From positions 1 to 64,000 of the forward strand of contig JBCBVV010000026.1 in assembly GCA_039817415.1 (NCBI GenBank): a stretch of DNA of 64,000 nt. The letters are read 5' to 3'. The notes under the pieces are model-generated. The model made no database searches, had not been told where the DNA came from, and worked only from the letters and a program-made list of their open reading frames with translations. The DNA is from JALEFZ01 sp039817415 (GTDB taxonomy: Bacteria > Bacteroidota > Bacteroidia > J057). The position numbers were made by a program, and so were the translations under genes. This document shows, one piece after another, positions 27,694 through 37,251 of the stretch (position 1 is the stretch's first letter; each line of letters begins with the position of its first letter).

Positions 27694-29256
27694 GTGATCC
27701 GGCTTCTGTCATTCGTCCCCGGGACTATCGTCATTTTATTGATGGTGCTGATCCCCCTGCTAAGAATTCCTTCTTTGCAGGGACAGTTGTTTGGTCCAGA
27801 GGAATCATACCTAATGGTATTGGCCGAAAGGATGGCTAATGGAAATCTTTTGTATGAAGATGCCTGGCATGCTGGCCCGCCTATCTTAGTTTGGGGATAT
27901 TATATTTTCTACCTGATTTTTGGCTCTTATGGACAGCTTGTCCTCAATATTTTAGGCTGTATCTATATTTGGATTTGCGCGCTTTATTTCAATGGAATTG
28001 TAGCCCAATTCAAGCCATTCCAACGCCTAGCAGGTCTACCCGCCATTTTGTTTGCCGTGCTGACTTCCATTCCCTGGTATGGGCAGGAATGGTCTTCCTC
28101 ATTGGCACAGGTGCTGCCTTTTCTAGCAGCCTTTCAAGCTATTCTCAGCTTGGGGGATTACAAAGTCAAGAACTTCCAACTCATGTTCCGAATTGGTTTC
28201 CTCATGGGGCTGATTCTATTTCTTGGGTACAAAGGCATCATCCTAAACCTAGCCCTATTATTTGCTTACTTCATTGTCAGGAGTGCCAAGTTCGATGAGC
28301 TATTTTCTCTCATTGGGGGATTGATCATTGTTTCTGTCATTGTGGTCATGATCTTGTTTATTCAAGGCACCTTAGATGATTTCTGGGATATTGGTATTCT
28401 CTATTATTTTGATCGTTTCCGCTTAACGGACAAGGGACTTTACTCTTTTCAACCTTTTTCTAATCTACAATCCTGGCTATATGCAACTGGGGTCATGGCC
28501 TTTCTAGCCATGATAGGATTCCTACATTTTAGGCTGAGGTTTTTTAGCTATGTGGCGAAGATCAGAACGCTGGAGGTCGTGATGGCCTGCTGGTTGGTGG
28601 CTGTTGTGAGCATGCTCTTATTGAAATGGCAGCGAATTGACCTGAATGACTTTGTTCTGTTGGCAGCTCCCATGTCCTTCTATATCTCTAAAGCACTTGA
28701 TTTTAATCTTACCTATAGATTCAGATTCTTTCTCTTCCTATTGATGTTTGCGGTTCCAGTTTATCAATTTTGGTTCTATTATACCCATGATTTGGAGCAG
28801 TTGAGCAAAGAACAGCTATCGCCCCTGACCACAGGGAACAACTATGCCATTCTCAATGAATCCAAACCTATAAGGAATTACCTGGAAGACAATCCCCTAG
28901 AGGAGGGTATATGGATCATGGATTATCAGCCATCCTTATACAATTGGCTGGATGCCTACTGTGCCAGTAAGTATTTGGACTACAGAATTGCCTTTTATAA
29001 AATTCCTGTTCTTTCCAACATAAAAGAACCTTTGTTCACTGCGCTCGAAGGAGACAGAGAAATATTTCTCCAGTTTAAGGACAATCCGCCAGAGTTAATC
29101 CTTGACCCAAGAGACCAATTCCCTAGGTTATTGAATAGATATCCTCTCCTTTCAAGAGCTTATGAACGAATCAATCTAAATTCCTATCCCATCTATCGGA
29201 GAAAAAACCTAAGTTTGTCCCATGAAATTCGGCGTAATAACATTCCCCGGCAGTAA
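27694..29256 (+). CDS. integral membrane protein, GT-C-like
   Basis: 520 residues with about ten membrane helices and a GTG start at 27694. The segment after the first helix (QLFGPEESYLMVLAERMANG, DAWHAGPPILVWGYYIFYL) resembles the first periplasmic loop of GT-C polyprenyl-phosphate sugar transferases. A hydrophilic C-terminal tail (from about residue 360) follows. It may transfer sugars at the outer face of the inner membrane, but the assignment is tentative. Its last 35 bp overlap the start of purQ, which indicates co-transcription even though the functions look unrelated. Confidence 0.65.
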   Translation: MIRLLSFVPGTIVILLMVLIPLLRIPSLQGQLFGPEESYLMVLAERMANGNLLYEDAWHAGPPILVWGYYIFYLIFGSYGQLVLNILGCIYIWICALYFNGIVAQFKPFQRLAGLPAILFAVLTSIPWYGQEWSSSLAQVLPFLAAFQAILSLGDYKVKNFQLMFRIGFLMGLILFLGYKGIILNLALLFAYFIVRSAKFDELFSLIGGLIIVSVIVVMILFIQGTLDDFWDIGILYYFDRFRLTDKGLYSFQPFSNLQSWLYATGVMAFLAMIGFLHFRLRFFSYVAKIRTLEVVMACWLVAVVSMLLLKWQRIDLNDFVLLAAPMSFYISKALDFNLTYRFRFFLFLLMFAVPVYQFWFYYTHDLEQLSKEQLSPLTTGNNYAILNESKPIRNYLEDNPLEEGIWIMDYQPSLYNWLDAYCASKYLDYRIAFYKIPVLSNIKEPLFTALEGDREIFLQFKDNPPELILDPRDQFPRLLNRYPLLSRAYERINLNSYPIYRRKNLSLSHEIRRNNIPRQ

Positions 29257-29896
29257 TTGTGATGATGACCTGATTTACAGCTTAAGAGAAAATCTAGGTC
29301 AAGAGGTCGTGCACCTTTGGCACAAAGACAGAGATCTACAACAATCTGATGTCATTTTTCTGCCCGGTGGCTTTTCCTATGGGGATTACCTACGTTCAGG
29401 AGCCATTGCTCGCTTCTCACCAATCATGGAAGAAGTCATGGCCCATGCCCAAAGGGGTGGGTATGTAGTAGGAATTTGTAATGGTTTTCAGATGTTGACC
29501 GAATCAGGCTTGCTAGAAGGGGCTCTTCTCCGCAACAATAGCATGAACTTCATCTGTAAGAATGTGTATATACGCCCTGTGAGCAAAACGGCAAAATTTA
29601 CTTCCTCTCTTGAAGAAAGAGCCTATAAAGTACCTATTGCCCACGCTGAAGGCAACTTCTACTGTACGGATGATGTATTGAAGAAACTTCAGGATCAAGA
29701 CCAGATTTTGTTCCGCTATTGTGATGAAAATGGCCAGGTTACTACGGATTCTAATCCTAATGGCAGCCTTGACAACATTGCAGGAATTACCAATGCTGGC
29801 AAAAATGTTTTCGGCCTCATGCCCCACCCAGAGAGGGCTTCTGACGAAATGTTAGGCAACCTCGATGGCAAACGAATCTTGGAGATGATTCTTTGA
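29222..29896 (+). CDS. purQ: phosphoribosylformylglycinamidine synthase, glutaminase subunit
   Basis: 224 residues of the class I glutamine amidotransferase fold: MKFGVITFPGSNCDDDL at the start, the nucleophile Cys in VVGICNGFQMLTESG, and the catalytic His and Glu in LMPHPERASDEML. PurQ releases ammonia from glutamine for PurL in purine synthesis, with PurS as bridge. Stand-alone PurQ implies the small PurL/PurS system, unlike the large fused PurL of many other bacteria; purL and purS are not in the window. The start is set by the family N-terminus and overlaps the upstream gene by 35 bp. Confidence 0.95.
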   Translation: MKFGVITFPGSNCDDDLIYSLRENLGQEVVHLWHKDRDLQQSDVIFLPGGFSYGDYLRSGAIARFSPIMEEVMAHAQRGGYVVGICNGFQMLTESGLLEGALLRNNSMNFICKNVYIRPVSKTAKFTSSLEERAYKVPIAHAEGNFYCTDDVLKKLQDQDQILFRYCDENGQVTTDSNPNGSLDNIAGITNAGKNVFGLMPHPERASDEMLGNLDGKRILEMIL

Positions 29897-30009
29897 GTCA
29901 GTATAAGTTCTGAAATTATTTTTTCACCTATCCAAGATACATTCCAAATGTAGATGCTTGGGAATAACCTCCTTTGCACATATTAATCCGTCTCGTTACC
30001 CCCAGACCT

Positions 30010-31419
30010 ATGAGATATCTCTTCATTGGATTGCTTCTGGCTATTGCCATATTAAGTTGTAAAACGGAAATCACAAACACAGCGCCTACCATTTCTGATC
30101 AGGATTTCAGTCTGGTTGAAAACCCTGCGAAGAACTATCTAATAGGGAGAATAGCTGCCACTGACCCTGAAGGAGACAAGTTATCTTTCGCTATTGTTGA
30201 TGGTAATACAGATAATGCCTTTTCCATCAACACCAACAATGGAGGCCTCATCGTAAATTCCCCAGAGGTTTTTGACTTCGAAACCTCCCCAGTCTTTTCT
30301 TTGACGATAGAAGTAAGCGATGGAAACTTCTCAGAACACGCTTCCGTCAAGATTACCTTAATAGACGAATTTGAGTCTACCTATCCTGAGTTGGGACCTT
30401 GTGAACTGAAGCGAGTTTCCAGCAATTGGGTAGGGCTCGGAATACCAAGGCTGGAAGGCTTTACACCTTCGCTGGGAACGGTGAACATGCCTGTAGTTTT
30501 TGTGGATTTTGATAACGTACCTGCTACCAAAACTCCTGAAGATGTCTTTTCGATCCTCCAACCTGCCGCTCCCGATTTTTTGGATAAAGTCTCATACGGG
30601 AGAATAGACCTACAACTTCAACCCCATTTTGAATGGTATAGGCTGAGCCAGTCATCTTCCCATTATGGGTTTGGACTCAGGGACGGTGCTGCTCATAAGG
30701 CTTTCATACAGGAAGCCGTTGATTCTGCTGATGCGGAGGTAGACTTCAGCAATGCGGATGCAGTACTGGTGGTTTCCAATCCCGATGCAATGGACATCCC
30801 TATAGGTCCTGCTTTTGGAGCATTTAATGACTTTTGGGCTATCAAGGCAGATGGAAACCATATGTACAATGGTGTTACTTCGGGATATGACCTTAACCAT
30901 TGGGGAGGGATATGGCTGGTCCATGAGTTGGGACATACTTTTACCTTGCCGGATCTTTATGACTTTGCTGGTGGGCATGGATTTGTAGGGGGCTTTAGCA
31001 TCATGGGTAACATTGGTGGGGAAGCACCTGGCTTTTTTGCTTTTGAAAGGTGGATGATGGGATGGCTTGATGACGCCCAGGTATTCTGCCACGATCAAGG
31101 GGAAGTGGTCATTCACATTGATCAATTAGAAGGTCCAGGTGGAACAAAAGCTGCAATCGTCCCACTTGACGCTAGGACAGCGCTTGTGATGGAATGCCGA
31201 AGAAAAGAAGGTGTGGATTTGCTGATGGGGGAAGAAGGCCTTCTTGTTTATTTGGTCGATACTAGCATCGAAACTGGAAATGGCCCCATTAAGGTTTTGC
31301 CTAATCCACAGCCAGATGCCCCATTGGCTCAAGGAGAAGAATTTAATTACAAGGGTATTAGTATCAAGGTTTTGCAAGCAGAGGATAAAGCTGATAAGGT
31401 TCGGATTATTGTTCCATAA
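30010..31419 (+). CDS. M6-like metalloprotease lipoprotein with cadherin-like domain
   Basis: 469 residues from the ATG at 30010, which starts the lipoprotein signal (YLFIGLLLAIAILSC). The next about 100 residues are a cadherin-like repeat (DFSLVENPAKNYLIGRIAAT; FEDFETSP-like end FDFETSPVFSLTIEVSDGNF). The peptidase domain has HELGHTFTLPDLYDF, a HExxH-like zinc motif with an altered fourth position (HELGH) and a downstream acidic ligand region, as in M6 (immune inhibitor A-type) peptidases. It should be an anchored or secreted protease; no pro-peptide is evident. Confidence 0.83.
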   Translation: MRYLFIGLLLAIAILSCKTEITNTAPTISDQDFSLVENPAKNYLIGRIAATDPEGDKLSFAIVDGNTDNAFSINTNNGGLIVNSPEVFDFETSPVFSLTIEVSDGNFSEHASVKITLIDEFESTYPELGPCELKRVSSNWVGLGIPRLEGFTPSLGTVNMPVVFVDFDNVPATKTPEDVFSILQPAAPDFLDKVSYGRIDLQLQPHFEWYRLSQSSSHYGFGLRDGAAHKAFIQEAVDSADAEVDFSNADAVLVVSNPDAMDIPIGPAFGAFNDFWAIKADGNHMYNGVTSGYDLNHWGGIWLVHELGHTFTLPDLYDFAGGHGFVGGFSIMGNIGGEAPGFFAFERWMMGWLDDAQVFCHDQGEVVIHIDQLEGPGGTKAAIVPLDARTALVMECRRKEGVDLLMGEEGLLVYLVDTSIETGNGPIKVLPNPQPDAPLAQGEEFNYKGISIKVLQAEDKADKVRIIVP

Positions 31420-31465
31420 GGGTTTTGAACATGGCCACAGCCAATTCCTCTTAATCATCTCTGGA

Positions 31466-31498
31466 AAAGGTTTTTTTCATAACCTTTACCTACATTTG
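31466..31498 (+). promoter_or_regulatory. pheT promoter region with an inverted repeat
   Basis: TACATTTG at 31491-31498 is a full match to the -7 consensus, 60 nt upstream of the pheT ATG. An inverted repeat (AAAGGTT 31466-31472, AACCTTT 31481-31487) lies directly upstream, between the -33 and -7 positions. The -33 element itself is only a T-run. Confidence 0.5.
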
Positions 31499-31557
31499 CC
31501 GTTGCAAAAAAATGGATCTCTAAGAGACCATCAATTCTGAAAAAGAACACCTAGGTC

Positions 31558-33978
31558 ATGAAAGTCTCCTACAATTGGCTCAAAGACTATATAGATTTCG
31601 ACTATAGCCCAGATGAATTAAAAGATATCCTGACCATGTTGGGATTGGAAGTTGGCAAAACAGAAAAAGTTGGCGGCGTTCCAGGAAATTTTGAAGGGGT
31701 AGTTGTGGGTCATGTACTGAGCGCAGAACAGCATCCCAATGCTGATCGACTAAGAGTTACGACTGTAGATATCGGAGGCGAAGAACCTCTACAAATTGTA
31801 TGTGGAGCTCCAAATGTTGCCAAGGGTCAAAAAGTACCCGTTGCTACTGTTGGAACCACGCTATATCCATTCGGGAAAGGCGAAGAAGGTGCCTTCAAAA
31901 TCAAGAAAGGCAAGATCAGAGGAGAAGTTTCCCAGGGAATGATCTGTGCAGAAGATGAAGTGGGACTTGGAATGGAGCACGATGGCATCATGGTATTAGC
32001 AGATGACATCAAAGCAGGCACACCTTTCAACCAAGTTGTTGAGACAGATGAAGATTACCTGCTTGAAATTGAACTGACCCCCAACAGAGTTGATGGTGCT
32101 TCGCATTATGGGGTTGCTCGTGATGTAGCAGCCTACATGCGGGACAAAAGCAAGGCCAGATTGCCTGAAATCACCCTTGACCCTAAAAAACTCAAAGGAA
32201 AAAATCCTATTCCAGTTATCATTGAAGATGAGGATAGGTGCAAGCGATATACCTCCATTTATATAGAAGGGGTTTCAGTAACGGAAAGCCCAGACTGGTT
32301 GAAGAAGCGCCTGACTACCGTTGGCCTTCGCCCCATCAACAACATTGTGGACATCACCAATTATGTGCTCCACGAATTGGGCAACCCTATGCATGCCTTT
32401 GATGCAGACAAATTGGAAGAAGGTAAGATTGTGGTAAAGACCTTGAAAAAGGAAACACCCTTTACCACCCTTGACGATATTGAAAGAAAATTACTCCCAG
32501 ATGTAGACCTGATGATCACAGATGGCAAAAATCCACTCTGTATTGCAGGAACTATGGGAGGACTAAATTCTGGCGTTACAGAAGAAACCAAAAACGTTTT
32601 CCTAGAGGTAGCCTATTTCGATCCGGGTACAGTTAGGAAAACTTCAAAAAGATTAGGCATTAACAGTGATTCCTCATTCCGCTTCGAAAGGGGAGTTGAT
32701 CCACATATGACAGTAACAGCTGCCTTAAGGGCGGCTAGTCTGATTGTAGATATCGCTGGAGGGAAACCTTCTCAAATTGACGACATCAAATTAGATGATT
32801 TCGCTCCGTTCAAGGTAGATCTATCCCTCAAGAAGACAAGGAGACTGATTGGCAAGGTCAACAAGACCTCCAGTATTCAGAAAGATGATGTTCTGGAAAT
32901 CCTTGAAGCACTTGATATCAAGGTAAAAGAAGATGGAGATATCTTCCATTTAGAAGTGCCTCAGTTTCGCGTAGATGTACAGCGTGATGTGGATGTCATT
33001 GAGGATATTTTGAGAGTATATGGCTACAACAATGTGCCCATTCCATCAAAAATCAATGGAAACCTTAATTTCCGTCCCTACCGAGATGTATACAGGTTGA
33101 GAGAGACCTATTTCAATTATTTAGCTGGAGCAGGTTACCACGAAATATTGACCAACTCGCTGGTAGCCAAAGAGTGGGGCGATGACAAGGCTGTTCCCAT
33201 TGTAAATCCCTTAAGTGAGGAATTGGGAATCTTGAGACAAACGATGCTACCTGGGGCGCTGGATTCCATTCGGCACAACCAAAACAGGCAGTCTCCTGAC
33301 CTTCCTTTCTTCGAGTATGGAAAAACCTACAGATTAGCTGGGGATGGCTATGACGAGCAAGAATGGGTAGCAATCACGGTAACGGGAGCTAAACACGCCA
33401 TGCACTATCAAGCCAAGGCTCCTGCTGTTAGTCTAGGAACGCTTACCGCAGAGGTAGAAAGTTTGAAGAACTGGTTTGCGATTGATGGGAAGCTAAGGGA
33501 AACGGATTACCATGAATTCGACTACGGAATGGAAATGGTAACCAATGGGAAAGTCATCTTGAAATTCGGTCGTATCAAGGCGGAATTGACGGAGCGATAC
33601 GGCATCAACAATGAAGTATTTCATTTGCTGATTGACTGGGCCAAGCTAGTCGACCTCTACTATAATCAACAGACCGAATTCAGCCAGATTCCTCAGTTCC
33701 CAAGTATTCGCAGGGATTTGAGCTTGATGATAGATCAGACAGTTAGCTTCGCAGAGATTCAGAATCTCGTTTTCAGGGCTAATCCTAAACTGATCAAGAA
33801 GGTCGAATTGCACGATGTATATATGGGCAAGGGGATTCCTTCTGGGAAAAAGAGCTACCTCATTTCTTTCGAGTTACAGGATGCGAGCAAGACATTAGCG
33901 GACAAAGCAGCAGAAAAAATCACCCAAAGAGTGGTTCAATTGTTGGAGAAAGAGCTATCCGCTGAAATTCGAAAATAG
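31558..33978 (+). CDS. pheT: phenylalanine-tRNA ligase beta subunit
   Basis: 806 residues, full length. The order is the N-terminal tRNA-binding (EMAP) domain (VVVGHVLSAEQHPNADRLRV; CGAPNV), the B3/B4 editing domain, the B5 DNA-binding-like domain, the catalytic-like core (GYNNVPIPSKINGN; LPGALDSIRHNQNRQSPDLP) and the C-terminal ferredoxin-like anticodon-binding domain (PQFPSIRRDLSLMIDQTVSF). It pairs with PheS, not in the window, to charge tRNA-Phe and edit Tyr-tRNA-Phe. It heads the pheT / coiled coil / zapA / rny series seen in this phylum. Confidence 0.97.
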   Translation: MKVSYNWLKDYIDFDYSPDELKDILTMLGLEVGKTEKVGGVPGNFEGVVVGHVLSAEQHPNADRLRVTTVDIGGEEPLQIVCGAPNVAKGQKVPVATVGTTLYPFGKGEEGAFKIKKGKIRGEVSQGMICAEDEVGLGMEHDGIMVLADDIKAGTPFNQVVETDEDYLLEIELTPNRVDGASHYGVARDVAAYMRDKSKARLPEITLDPKKLKGKNPIPVIIEDEDRCKRYTSIYIEGVSVTESPDWLKKRLTTVGLRPINNIVDITNYVLHELGNPMHAFDADKLEEGKIVVKTLKKETPFTTLDDIERKLLPDVDLMITDGKNPLCIAGTMGGLNSGVTEETKNVFLEVAYFDPGTVRKTSKRLGINSDSSFRFERGVDPHMTVTAALRAASLIVDIAGGKPSQIDDIKLDDFAPFKVDLSLKKTRRLIGKVNKTSSIQKDDVLEILEALDIKVKEDGDIFHLEVPQFRVDVQRDVDVIEDILRVYGYNNVPIPSKINGNLNFRPYRDVYRLRETYFNYLAGAGYHEILTNSLVAKEWGDDKAVPIVNPLSEELGILRQTMLPGALDSIRHNQNRQSPDLPFFEYGKTYRLAGDGYDEQEWVAITVTGAKHAMHYQAKAPAVSLGTLTAEVESLKNWFAIDGKLRETDYHEFDYGMEMVTNGKVILKFGRIKAELTERYGINNEVFHLLIDWAKLVDLYYNQQTEFSQIPQFPSIRRDLSLMIDQTVSFAEIQNLVFRANPKLIKKVELHDVYMGKGIPSGKKSYLISFELQDASKTLADKAAEKITQRVVQLLEKELSAEIRK

Positions 33979-34124
33979 GAATTCAGAAGCATGACACTCT
34001 CCATTAGGCGTTTATGGAGAGGGGAGCAATGGAGCTCAGGAAGTTGGGGGTAAAAGCATTCCCTTCAAGCACCTTTTGTTAAGTAGTAAATTTTACTTTA
34101 AATTAACGCAGCTGGATCAAGAGA

Positions 34125-34412
34125 ATGAATGATTTACTGCTTAGGCTACAAGAACTGAATAGGAAAGTTGGAAGACTGGAAAAGCAGTTGGAGTCTTTGC
34201 ATGAAGAGCGTCATGATCTTGAGCAAAAACTGGAGAATTCCGAGAAGGCCTTACTCCAGGCTACCAAGAATTATGAAGAAATGGTTGAGCGATACGAGGC
34301 GGTGAAGCTGAGTAAAGCGCTGGTTAACCCAGAAGCGAAGCTGACCATTCAGGAAAAAATTGATTGGTATTTGAAAGAAATAGACATTTGTCTGAATAAT
34401 TTTGGTGATTAG
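34125..34412 (+). CDS. short coiled-coil protein upstream of zapA
   Basis: 95 residues, nearly all heptad-rich helix (RLQELNRKVGRLEKQLESLH; LEQKLENSEKALLQATKNYE). A short C-terminal segment (TIQEKIDWYLKEIDICLNNF) may be a second helix. Its place between pheT and zapA suggests a ZapB-like division partner. A 13-bp palindrome (AGTAAATTTTACT, 34085-34097) lies about 28 nt before the ATG, and TTTG at 34076-34079 may be the -33 element. Confidence 0.7.
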   Translation: MNDLLLRLQELNRKVGRLEKQLESLHEERHDLEQKLENSEKALLQATKNYEEMVERYEAVKLSKALVNPEAKLTIQEKIDWYLKEIDICLNNFGD

Positions 34413-34438
34413 CACTAGCTGGCAAAAGGGAAAAAACA

Positions 34439-34741
34439 TTGGACAAACAATCCATTCTAATAACCGTCTTCGGACGCCAGTTTCCGTTAAAAGTGGATAA
34501 GGAGGAGGCAGCTGTCATTCAAGAAGCTGCAGGAAGGATAAATGCAAAAATCAAAGCCTTTAAGGCTGAGTATAAAAATCAGGACGACCTGAACATTGCA
34601 ATTATGTGTTGCCTTGACATCATGACTGAATTTCTTGCACAAGAACGCAAGCAGGATAGTCAATTGCAGGCAGTACTTCATGAAATCTCCACTTTAGAAG
34701 AGAAACTGGATCATACCCTCAAACTAGGAGATGATCAATGA
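34439..34741 (+). CDS. zapA: cell division protein ZapA
   Basis: 100 residues with a TTG start at 34439; the encoded N-terminus (QSILITVFGRQFPLKVD) matches ZapA, and no ATG fits. ZapA forms dimers of a small sheet plus a long coiled coil (MTEFLAQERKQDSQLQAVLH) that cross-link FtsZ filaments at the division site. It follows the coiled-coil gene by 26 bp, and rny begins 79 bp later. Confidence 0.87.
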   Translation: MDKQSILITVFGRQFPLKVDKEEAAVIQEAAGRINAKIKAFKAEYKNQDDLNIAIMCCLDIMTEFLAQERKQDSQLQAVLHEISTLEEKLDHTLKLGDDQ

Positions 34742-34820
34742 GTGGAGTCCTACCCCTCTCTCCCATATTTTACCGTATAGTGCTCACCATTATGTTAAAC
34801 CACCAAAGGAAAACAAACAT

Positions 34821-36404
34821 ATGGAATGGGTATTTGCAGCCGTGGCGCTGATTGTTGGATTGGTTTTGGGATACTTTATAAATAGATACCTTCTTCAAGC
34901 CGCCAACTCAAAAATGATAGAAACGGCTAAAATCAGATCCGAAAGCATTGTCAAAGAAGCTGAACTCAAAGGCGAAAACATCAAGCAAGAAAAGATGAAC
35001 CGCGCCAACGAGAAGTATCAGCAGCTAAAAAATAAATTCGAGCAAAACGCCAAGAAGCAAAAAGAAAAGCTTGACGTCCTTCAAAACAAGCTCAAGCAGC
35101 GTGAGAGCAACCTTCAGTCCAAGGAAGACAAAGCAAAGAAGGAATATCACCAGATGAAGCAGCAGGAGAAGGAAATTGAAACCATCCGCGAAAACCTAGG
35201 CAAACAAGTAAGCCTCGTTGGAAGAAAGCAAGAAGAACTAGACAAGCAACTTGCTAGACAAGTAGCTGATTTGGAAAAAATTGCCGGTCTTTCCGCAGAA
35301 GAAGCCAGAGAAAAATTGGTCGAGGCGCTAAGAGAAGAAGCCCAAACCAAAGCTTCCGCTTATGTGAAAGACATCCTCGAGGAAGCCAAACTACAGGCTA
35401 ATAAACAAGCCAAGAAAATTATCATCGAAACCATTCAGCGTACTGCGGCTGAACAAGCAATCGAGAATACCGTTACAGTTTTTCCGCTTGAGAACGATGA
35501 GATCAAAGGTAGAATCATCGGTAGAGAGGGTCGTAATATCCGCGCCCTTGAGATGGCTACAGGGATAGAAATTATCGTTGATGATACACCAGAAGCCATT
35601 ATCCTTTCAGGTTTTGACCCCGTAAGAAGAGAAATTGCACGTTTATCCCTACATAAGTTGGTTACAGATGGACGTATTCACCCAGCCCGCATTGAGGAAG
35701 TAGTTAAGAAGACAACCAAGAAGATTACAGAAGAGATCATTGAGATTGGAGAAAGAACGGTTATTGACCTTGGAATCCATGGCCTTCGCCCAGAACTGAT
35801 CAAAATGGTAGGCCGCATGAAGTACCGTTCTTCCTACGGACAAAACCTTCTCAAACACTCTCGTGAGGTGGCCAATTTATGTGCCATCATGGCATCCGAG
35901 CTAAAGCTTGATGTAAAGAAAGCTAAGCGTGCAGGCCTTCTACACGATATTGGGAAGGTGGCAGAAGAACACAATGACCTCCCTCACGCCCTTCTAGGAA
36001 TGGAACTCGCAAAAAAGTTTGGAGAACATCCAGATGTTTGTAATGCCATTGGTGCTCACCACGATGAAATTGAAATGACTTGCTTGATTTCACCTATTGT
36101 TCAGGCTTGTGATGCCATTTCTGGTTCTCGCCCTGGTGCTAGAAGGGAAATTGTAGAAAGCTATATTCAGCGTCTCAAGGAACTTGAGGACCTAGCTCTT
36201 TCCTACCCAGGCGTCATGAAAACGTACGCCATCCAGGCAGGTAGAGAACTTCGTGTGATCGTCGAGAGTGAAAAAGTTACAGATGAAAAGGCTGATCAAC
36301 TGGCCTTTGATATTTCTGAGCGTATCATGAAAGACATGCAGTATCCTGGGCATATTAAGATTACAGTGATCCGTGAAAAGCGTGCTGTGGCCTACGCCAA
36401 ATAA
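34821..36404 (+). CDS. rny: ribonuclease Y
   Basis: Start at the ATG at 34821, giving 527 residues beginning with the membrane anchor (EWVFAAVALIVGLVLGYFI). Then come a long coiled coil (about 25-200), a KH domain (GRIIGREGRNIRALEMATGI) and an HD phosphodiesterase domain (HSREVANLCAIMASE, LLHDIGKVAEE). RNase Y is a membrane-bound endonuclease that starts mRNA decay. Length and order are those of the family. It ends at a terminator at 36466-36502. Confidence 0.95.
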   Translation: MEWVFAAVALIVGLVLGYFINRYLLQAANSKMIETAKIRSESIVKEAELKGENIKQEKMNRANEKYQQLKNKFEQNAKKQKEKLDVLQNKLKQRESNLQSKEDKAKKEYHQMKQQEKEIETIRENLGKQVSLVGRKQEELDKQLARQVADLEKIAGLSAEEAREKLVEALREEAQTKASAYVKDILEEAKLQANKQAKKIIIETIQRTAAEQAIENTVTVFPLENDEIKGRIIGREGRNIRALEMATGIEIIVDDTPEAIILSGFDPVRREIARLSLHKLVTDGRIHPARIEEVVKKTTKKITEEIIEIGERTVIDLGIHGLRPELIKMVGRMKYRSSYGQNLLKHSREVANLCAIMASELKLDVKKAKRAGLLHDIGKVAEEHNDLPHALLGMELAKKFGEHPDVCNAIGAHHDEIEMTCLISPIVQACDAISGSRPGARREIVESYIQRLKELEDLALSYPGVMKTYAIQAGRELRVIVESEKVTDEKADQLAFDISERIMKDMQYPGHIKITVIREKRAVAYAK

Positions 36405-36465
36405 GCGAGTCTTTCACCAAATAGAATAAATAGAGATTCTGAAATTGACATCTCTTCATAATTTG

Positions 36466-36502
36466 TCTCCTCCTATTATCTGAATAGGGGGAGATTTTTT
36501 TT
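36466..36502 (+). terminator. terminator of rny
   Basis: Stem TCTCCTCCTATT with AATAGGGGGAGA (one G-T pair) followed by eight T, 62 nt after the stop codon. Downstream, TTAGACTTGGTCTAA (36633-36647) is a perfect 6-bp inverted repeat 47 nt before the YceI-like ATG, and TATATTTA (36596-36603) is a 7-of-8 -7 element. Confidence 0.8.
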
Positions 36503-36693
36503 ATCTTCACACATTAATTGCCTGAAATCTTTGAAATTCACAGAAAACCAGCTAAAAATTAGTGCTTCCGTTTTCCAGAATTTTCTTTTAGGATATATAT
36601 TTAGATGCTAAAAGATGCCTAGTCGGCATTTCTTAGACTTGGTCTAAATCGCCCTTGTTTATTGAATTCCGTTTTTCAAACACATCTGACATC

Positions 36694-37227
36694 ATGTACC
36701 GCTACCTTTCTACTATGATAATTGCCCTGCTATGGCTAATTGGAGCCAATGCCCAAAACTGGGGTGGCAGAGGCGAAATGAAGCTTGAGTCTACTGGCAT
36801 GCAGGCCACGACTACCCTTGTCAGCCAGCAGGTTGCAGGAGTGTATAAGGCAAGCACAGGAGAATTGACCTTCCTGCTGAAATCCTTGTCCTTTTCACAG
36901 TTCGACTCTCAGGAAAGCCAAAACCTGGTGTCTGCTTGTTTGAAGACTTCTGATTATCCTTTGATGAAGCTCACTATTCCTCTTGCTACAAAGGATATAC
37001 TTTCTTCTTCTACCAAAACTGTTCAGGCTACACTGGAATTTATGGGGACCAAAACCCAGCACAATATTCCATTGGAGATAGGTGTGATCGAGGCTGAAAT
37101 ACAATTTTCAGCAAACTTTGAGTTTGACCTGAACCAGCATCAATTGTCCGTACCGGAGGAATTCAAGGATCTATTCGGTTCTACCCTCCAGTTTTCCATT
37201 GACCAATTTCCGCTAGATCCTCGATAA
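36694..37227 (+). CDS. YceI-like exported protein
   Basis: 177 residues from the ATG at 36694, which begins a signal peptide (YLSTMIIALLWLIGANAQ). The mature part resembles a YceI lipocalin-like barrel (GVYKASTGELTFLLKSLSFS; TLEFMGTKTQHNIPLEIGV; FDLNQHQLSVPEEF), a family that binds polyisoprenoid or similar lipids in the periplasm. The match is to the pattern rather than strong motifs. It is 24 bp upstream of the large PKD protein and is probably co-transcribed with it. Confidence 0.7.
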   Translation: MYRYLSTMIIALLWLIGANAQNWGGRGEMKLESTGMQATTTLVSQQVAGVYKASTGELTFLLKSLSFSQFDSQESQNLVSACLKTSDYPLMKLTIPLATKDILSSSTKTVQATLEFMGTKTQHNIPLEIGVIEAEIQFSANFEFDLNQHQLSVPEEFKDLFGSTLQFSIDQFPLDPR

Positions 37228-37251
37228 TCCCGCTTGTATAATTCCTGACCT

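Noticed and set aside
32361..32591. Minus-strand frames inside pheT and other core genes
   Set aside because: Shadow frames of strongly conserved plus-strand proteins.
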